DNA of 64,000 bases from Gnetum montanum (lineage: Eukaryota; Streptophyta; Gnetopsida; Gnetales; Gnetaceae). This document shows positions 58,340-64,000 of this stretch, one piece after another (the first letter of the stretch is position 1; every line of letters begins with the position of its first letter). A program made the translations under genes and the position numbers. The notes beneath the pieces are model-generated. The model saw only the letters and a program-made list of their open reading frames with translations, had not been told where the DNA came from and did no database searches. The stretch spans positions 299,528-363,527 of the forward strand of contig MNCI01036318.1 in NCBI GenBank assembly GCA_015680685.1, in the 5' to 3' direction.

Positions 58340-60010
58340 CAAGACCTCTTTTTTCAACTACACTAGAACCATGTTGGAACCAAACTAACCAATGTGGTTT
58401 TGGTAGGCCCCAGTGTAGTTCATGAGAAAATGTAAGTTTTAATGCTCATTATGGCCAAGTTTGAGATTCTGATGATCTAAATTGATAGTGTAGTGGATTG
58501 GGGGTGTAGATTGGTCAACTTTGGCATCATTTTTATGCTTTGAAAGCTACAAATGTTGTCAAGAACTAAGGACTACACTAGGAATACATTGGCCAAAGTG
58601 GCTCTAGCATAGCTCCATGGAAAAATGGATTTATAGTTTCTCAAGATTAAAATTTTTATTCCATTAGCTTCCTATGGTAGTGCAAAGGCATCACAGTTGT
58701 AAACTAGCCATTCGAAGGTTAAAAAAAGTCACTATAGGTGAAATTTGAAACCATCCCCCTAGAACTACGTTGGCCAGCATAGTTTAGGATGGCCCCAGTG
58801 TAGTTGGATAAAACTTGATCTTTTCATGATTAAAAAAAAAGGCCAAATGGCAACTAGATCTATGGTTTCAAGGTTCTAGATTTCTGTAATCAAGTTTTAG
58901 ACCATTTAAAGTGCTATGGTGCCATCAAAATGATCTTGGAATCACAATTATGTTGAAAACATGTTAGCCAACATGGTTCTGGTCTACCCCAATGTAGTTG
59001 CTCATGAATCTTAACTTTTGGTTGGTTTTGATGGTTAATTGACCAAGTTTTTGAGTTTATAGGGTTAATGATGCCCATGGCTAGGGTCTAAGCTTAAAAT
59101 TGTTAATTCTAAAGGTTGTTGGAGTCTTGATATGGCCACCCTCCCATGAAATATTCTAGAAAGCATAGTACTAGTGTGGTTGTAGGGGAGATGGTAAATT
59201 TGAGCTATTTCTGAGTTAGTTTCCAGGGTTTGGTGGGTTCTTAAGCATCCATCAAGGTTTTGGGGTCAAGATGACACATTCAGAGGTCGATGGGAAATGT
59301 CAATGATCTATTTTTGAAGTTTTTTGAGACAACTACATTGGGACTATGCTGGCCAATGTAGTTGGGGTTATGCTTAGTGTAGTTGTAAGGTTCATGTATG
59401 TTTTGCCCTATTTTTCCTTCATTACTTGGCATTTTAGAATTTTCAAAGACTCCAAGGAGGTGTGAAGGCTAAGATATGTCACTTTGAAAGTTATTTTTAA
59501 ATTTTCTTAGGAGAAATATGCTAGGACTATACTAGCCAACATAGCTCTAGTCATGCCCAATGTAGTTCTAAGGTTGAAGTGTGTTTTAACTTATTTTTGC
59601 TTCATTGTTTGGAATTTCATGGCTACTAGAGACTCTAGAGAGCTATGAAGGTTAGGATATGCCACTTTGAGGTTTATTTGAGGCTTTTGATGACCAAACC
59701 TTATCAAGCTATGCTAGGACTACACTAGCTAATGTAGCTATAGTGCCCTCCAATGTGGTTTGCCCATAATCAATGATTTTTGGCATTTTTAGATAGTCCT
59801 TAGGGGATTATAAGGTTGCCAAAGGTTCCAACTAGAATCTGGGGCTTCATGTGATCATTCTAAAGTCAATTGAAAGCTTGGTTGGTGTTGGGAATTTTCA
59901 TCCCCCATGGAACTATGTTGTCCAGCATGGTTGGGCTCTTAGCTTATGTAGTTGGGCTCTTGGCCAACGTAGTTACCTAAAATAATTTATTTTGTTATGA
60001 ATTTTGACTT
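58340..60010. repeat. ~190-bp diverged tandem array
   Basis: About nine units. The landmark 'ACTAnnnTGGnCCAnNnTAG..CCCnnTGTAGTT' recurs near 58370, 58570, 58760, 58950, 59150, 59340, 59520, 59710 and 59910. The best pair is near 59520 and 59710 (GCTAGGACTAYACTAGCYAA). Units are far apart in sequence, so the array is old. It fills the spacer between Tat-5 RT and its antisense gene. Confidence 0.75.
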
Positions 60011-60539
60011 CCTTCAGTGCTTGGAACCTTCTAGTATTAACATATGATTTCTAATTTTGGTATGAGGACTTATTGGCTTTAACATATTGTGGATGGATGG
60101 CTAGGAGGTGATTTTTGTTAGTGGTTAAGGCTTGGAATCCATTCCAATGCTTTTTAAGGAATTAACCTCAGCATAGTTCATGTTGAAAGGCCAAAATCCT
60201 AATGTATTAGGATTTTTATTGGTTTATTTGAGAGGCATCTAGTGAGGCCCACATAAATTTGAATTGTTAAAATACATTAATTTTCCAACTAAACCAGCAT
60301 AGTTTCCACTTTCCAATTATGAACATGGAGTTCTGTGGAAGTTGTATGGGTGTTTTGGGCAAGGTGTGTGGATTTCCAATGCTTAAGTTTGAGAATGCTT
60401 CCCACATTGTAATTTTATAAGAACCAATCTTCTCAATCCATCTCCCATAGGTAGTGCATAGAATCAAAGATTCCCCCTCACTTTCAACTCTAATTTCATT
60501 CATCCCTAGTGTAGTTTGGTTAGAGCTCACCAAGGAGCA
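60011..60539. other. Spacer before exon 1 of the Tat-5 antisense gene
   Basis: No frame or repeat recognised. The plus-strand promoter of the antisense gene should be here; only a weak TTTTATAAG near 60412 is seen. Confidence 0.4.
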
Positions 60540-63500
60540 ATGCAATTGCTAGGGGGCCAAAGGAGGTTTTGAAGATTTTTTGCATCAACCTACACAGGAT
60601 GTTGAAAAGGAGAGCTTCCATAAGAAATAACCCTACCTTGGAAGAGGTAGACACTACTACCAAGTAACTCTCTAACCTACCATGGCCCTTGCTTGAAGAA
60701 GGCTCATCCACAATGACTACCAAGTACCCCCTTTCTTGGCCATTTTCCTCAATTTCTAGCCTAGAACCTAGGTGTTTTGTCTTGGGTAGGCTTGTATATT
60801 GAATGTATTTTAGCTTTGTATGATTCAAATAGTGTATTTGAGTTGTAGAAAGTGTTAAATGTATTATTTTGGCCTTATAATATACTTATATTAAGTTATG
60901 AATTTTTCTTTTTCCTTGTTCTATGCATTTTTCTTTTATTTTCTATCAAAAAGCAACATCACTTTTCTAATTTTTTTTATAAGAAAACTACATAGAATTT
61001 TTTATCTTCATGGATATGAAGTTGGTTTTTGCTATTTTTTGGTCAAACTAGTGATTGAACAACTAATTTTTAACTTACAATTAATTTTTTATGAATTTTT
61101 TCATAAGTACACGGTGGTTTTTTTTTATTACTATTTTAACCCTCTAACTTTTTCTGCCAATGTCCCAACTTTTATGAATTTTTCTGCCAATGTCCCAACT
61201 TTTTGGGGATCCTTAGGACTATGTAAGAGGGTTAAGCATCAAATTTGGAATATTTTCAAAATTTTTCATATTTTTTCCAGTGATTTTATTATAGCCATTT
61301 TTCTAGAGTTTTGGCTTTTTTGTAAAATTTTGACATGGTTCTAGGCTATCATATGAATTTTTTCCATGTTTAAAGTTGTAGTGTTGATCTTAAATTTTCA
61401 TTAAATTTTTTATGTGCAATATCTAGACTTATAAAAAATATTTTAGTAAAATTTTATCATTTTTTGTACATGTGAACTATTCTATATAGTTGCAGTTTCA
61501 ACTACTGAACTTGCAAACCTTCCAAGCTATACAAGCTACATTAGTGTACTTTTGAAATTTTTTTATGCATGGTTTAGGTCTCTACTAGTTATTTACATGT
61601 AGTTTGTTGATTTCCAACAGTTTTTTTTTTTTGAATTTTTTTGAAAATGTTTTTATCTAGCTTTCCTAGAGATTTAGTATAGCTTTTTCATTATAAACTA
61701 GGATTTCTAGACAAAATCTTAGCAAATTTAAGTTGGAATTTTATAGTTGTTGTTGTGGATTATATTTTGGTATAGGATAATTCTCATAGTTCTAATTTTT
61801 TCATAAAATTTGTGCAATTTTTATGTGTATTTTCACTATGAGATTACCATTGGTGTTAATGGGCTATTTGGTTTCTTGTTTAATTTTTGGTTAAATGTTT
61901 TTTGGTTTTAATGGTTGAAAATAATGAATTTAGTTGTTTTTTCTTGCATAAAAATGTTGATATTATGGATATAATTTTTTTGTTTAAGTATTATTAAATT
62001 TTTGTTATGGTCATATAAGGTTGTAATGATCATCGTTGGGTTATGCATGGGCTTCTTAAAGCCTATCCTAGTGGTGATGGAGCTTGTTGGCCTATTTTGC
62101 TACATCCATACATTAGGACCGAACACCCCACCTATTGACATAGTGTTGAACCATGGTTCCATTTGGTTTAGGCTAGGGGCCAAGGAGTTCCTAGCCTTTC
62201 TGCTATAGAACTTTAGTGTGATGGTGTGGTTACACTTGGCATCAGACACAATAGCGATTATCATGAAGACCCTACTTCCCTACTCCACCAACCTAATCAT
62301 TAAGTTCATAATTGATGATCTCGATAGCTGTGTGGAAGGTGACCAATTTGATGGCATGTACACTAGAGGCATACAAAAGTTGTTCAAAATATGAGTCATG
62401 CTTGAATTTATCCAATACAATGCCAACAACACATTAATGGTTGATCACCACATCCACACCTTATCCCAAATACCTCTCGACACCATCTACTATTTGGAAG
62501 GGTAAGTATAATATTAGGCTTTTTGGATTATCTATTAGTTTATTATGCCACTTATGTTTAACAATTTTTGTTTGAGTTGGCATGCTTGTAGGTATAAGGT
62601 AGATGACCAAGGGTTAATCAAGAGTAACCAACTCTTATCCTTTGCCCACACAACACTAGAGGTCTTTGCCAAAAGCCATGTAGTGACTATCACATTGATG
62701 GAGAAACTTAAGGATGACTTTAGTAGGTATACCTCACACTATTCTCAGGTATAACATAGGTGCTTGGCTAATAGGACAAGTCATAGTTGGTGGGGTATCC
62801 TTGATTTGGATGCACTAACACGTATACCCCTTAGGATCTCCACATTACCTTCATCCAATAAGAAAAGTAAAAAAATTTATTTTACTTTTTTCTTTTTCCT
62901 TTTTGTATGCAATGTTACAATTTTCTAATTATATAGTTAGGTTATTTAGGCTTTAATTGTTTGGCCGGTTTTATTAGTGTGGCTATAAGCTTTGTTTTAA
63001 TTTGATATGTTTATCATATTTTGGTTTATATGATGTGCCTATGCCAAAGCTAATGGGCCATTTTTGTTATGTTGTAAAGGCTACACCATCATCCACTATT
63101 ACTATGATCATTTCAAGACATGCTAAGGAGACACTTATCCTCAATTTTGGTGAGGTGGATTGGGCACAACATTGGTTGGCTAGCCAAACAACTAGAGACC
63201 TCCAAGCAAGAATTGCCAATGCAAGTTTGCTTGATCTATTTATGGCTCCTACCCCAACTATCCCTACCCCTATGATGCTGAATGTCATTGACTCCTTTAA
63301 CAAAGGAGTGAAGAAATTCATTTCCCACATTCATGTTGTGCTTGTTACTTTGGCCATCAACGAATCTACCTTTAGTGACCTCTTTAACATCTCTCGTGAA
63401 GGCATGAAGGTTTTCATCAAACCAGGGAAAGAGGTGGAATGCATGAAGGAAGTGGAAGAATGGCTAAACACTTATTGTGACCACTCTAGATTCTCTCTAG

Positions 63501-63630
63501 ACCATTCCTAGGTCATAGAGGTGAATGAGATGTATCTATTGTTTTGATTCTAGGCATTCCTAAAGTTGTTGTCACATAAGAAGATCCTAGGATTGAACAA
63601 GTGTGGATCATGAAAAAGGTCCTCACTAAG
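60540..63630 (+). pseudogene. Antisense gene of Tat-5, exons 1 to 4, cut by an LTR
   Basis: On the plus strand, opposite to Tat-5 pol. Exon 1 (about 60540-60665) is tentative (ARGPKEVLKIF). Exon 2 is 62020-62501, with hydrophobic start PILVVMELVGLFCY, then NTPPID, WFRLGAKEFL and IIMKTLLP, as in Tat-3. The intron 62502-62592 (GTAAGT to TAG) lies where Tat-3 has 27204-27122. Exon 3 is 62593-62866. The intron 62867-63079 is longer than in the other copies. Exon 4 from 63080 is open to 63511 and shows SLLDLFMAPTPT, VIDSFNKGVKKF and FSDLFNI. It is cut at 63630. The last exons are absent from view. Confidence 0.75.
60666..62019. other. T-rich intron 1 of the Tat-5 antisense gene
   Basis: Very AT-rich, with the plus strand T-rich and many TTTTT runs, as expected of a plant intron. 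A direct repeat of TTTTTCTGCCAATGTCCCAA lies at 61148 and 61181. No other feature. Confidence 0.5.
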
Positions 63631-64000
63631 TGATGAGACCTGAATTGCTCATAGTGCTGATAGTCATGATATCACAACCCTGTTGTATCAGTCACCGTGA
63701 CATCACCACCCTGTTGTATCAGTTGCCGTGATATCACCACCCTGTTGTATCAGAGTCGCGATATCGCATAGGCCGCGATATCGCATCCCCCCCGATATCG
63801 CGTCCTTCCCTATGATATCACGTACACGATATCGTAGTCCGCCGCCATGTCTATAAATAAGAGGCGGCTCTCCCTTGTTTGGGGATCCCAGTTTTAGTGT
63901 AGCAAACCTCTGGTAGTTTGATCCCTCCAGAGTTAGAATTTTTCCCGTGTCTACCCGCAGTGTGGTGAATGTGATTGTACGGTGTCTTTATTCGAGTGTG
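63631..64000 (+). repeat. Start of an LTR of a third family, inserted in the Tat-5 antisense gene
   Basis: The reading frame of exon 4 stops matching at 63630, and TGATGAGACC follows. The stretch has a promoter layout: motif array (63669-63835), TATAAATA at 63852-63859, then a leader-like run. Its orientation follows the TATA box. It leaves the window before an end is seen. The exact start could be a few bases off. Confidence 0.65.
63669..63835 (+). promoter_or_regulatory. 30-bp tandem repeat and CGATATCG array upstream of TATA
   Basis: Three 30-bp units of ATATCACCACCCTGTTGTAT type (63669-63758) pass into CGCGATATCGCAT, CCGCGATATCGCAT, CCGATATCGCG and ACGATATCG. The palindrome CGATATCG appears at least four times. 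TATAAATA follows at 63852. Confidence 0.85.

Larger units (their letters stand above)
51740..63630 (-). mobile_element. Tat-5: Tat element in reverse orientation, inserted in Tat-2
   Basis: Reading right to left: antisense gene (plus strand, 60540-63630), long spacer, pol (57545-54070), 3' leader, 3' LTR (52987-51740). It entered the Tat-2 antisense gene at 51740. Its own antisense gene is cut at 63630 by another LTR; the protease, gag and 5' LTR lie beyond the window. Confidence 0.8.

Noticed and set aside
60520-60828. 102-codon minus-strand frame near the Tat-5 antisense gene start
   Set aside because: No similarity to any part of the other Tat copies and low complexity; probably chance.
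60898-61344. 148-codon Phe-rich plus-strand frame
   Set aside because: Composition follows from T-rich intron sequence; no counterpart in Tat-1 or Tat-3 intron 1.

Overview
This window is plant nuclear DNA made almost wholly of old, nested LTR retrotransposons. I found no host gene, no tRNA or rRNA gene and no CRISPR. The lineage marks are plant ones: Ty3/gypsy pol with two RNase H domains (Tat/Ogre type), an Athila-like gypsy pol, a Copia-type Gag, a CTATAAATA box in each well-preserved Tat LTR, and extreme nesting. That points to a large-genome seed plant; I cannot name the species. Every long frame is broken by stops and frameshifts, so 'pseudogene' is used throughout.

Layout. (1) 1-7434: Tat element 'Tat-1', lacking its 5' part (left of the window) and its 3' end. 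(2) 7435-12994: non-autonomous Copia-type element with a Gag, a second plant-transposon-like gene and a full 3' LTR, but no visible pol. (3) 12995-14780: Athila-like RT-RNaseH-integrase fragment, cut by (4) 'Tat-2', whose 5' LTR is 14781-15761 and whose gag is cut at 18023. (5) 'Tat-3', 18024-48011, is nested in Tat-2 gag and had an original size near 18.7 kb. (6) 'Tat-4', 34082-46039, is nested in the 3' leader of Tat-3, with a near-perfect 5-bp target duplication. (7) Tat-2 resumes at 48012, carries a reverse Copia-family solo LTR (48825-49809), and is cut at 51739 by (8) 'Tat-5', on the minus strand (51740-63630), which is itself cut by a third LTR family at 63631.

The main result is a shared, seemingly undescribed module. 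All five Tat copies have, between protease and reverse transcriptase, a gene on the opposite strand to gag-pol. It is long (seven exons, about 1,100 codons in Tat-3), has spliceosomal introns at corresponding places in different copies, appears to have its own TATA promoter, and ends in an acidic tail. Being antisense explains how introns survive retrotransposition: in the genomic RNA they are backwards and cannot be spliced. A candidate sense splice acceptor just before RT suggests that the whole antisense gene may also sit inside a sense intron, as in an enlarged Ogre-type arrangement.

A second theme is regulatory. Three unrelated LTR families each carry their own short palindromic motif array just upstream of the LTR TATA box: GCTACGC/GCGTAGC in Tat, AAAGACATCTTT in the Copia family, CGATATCG in the family at 63.6 kb. 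In the first two, the same motif array also sits at the promoter of the element's extra internal gene.
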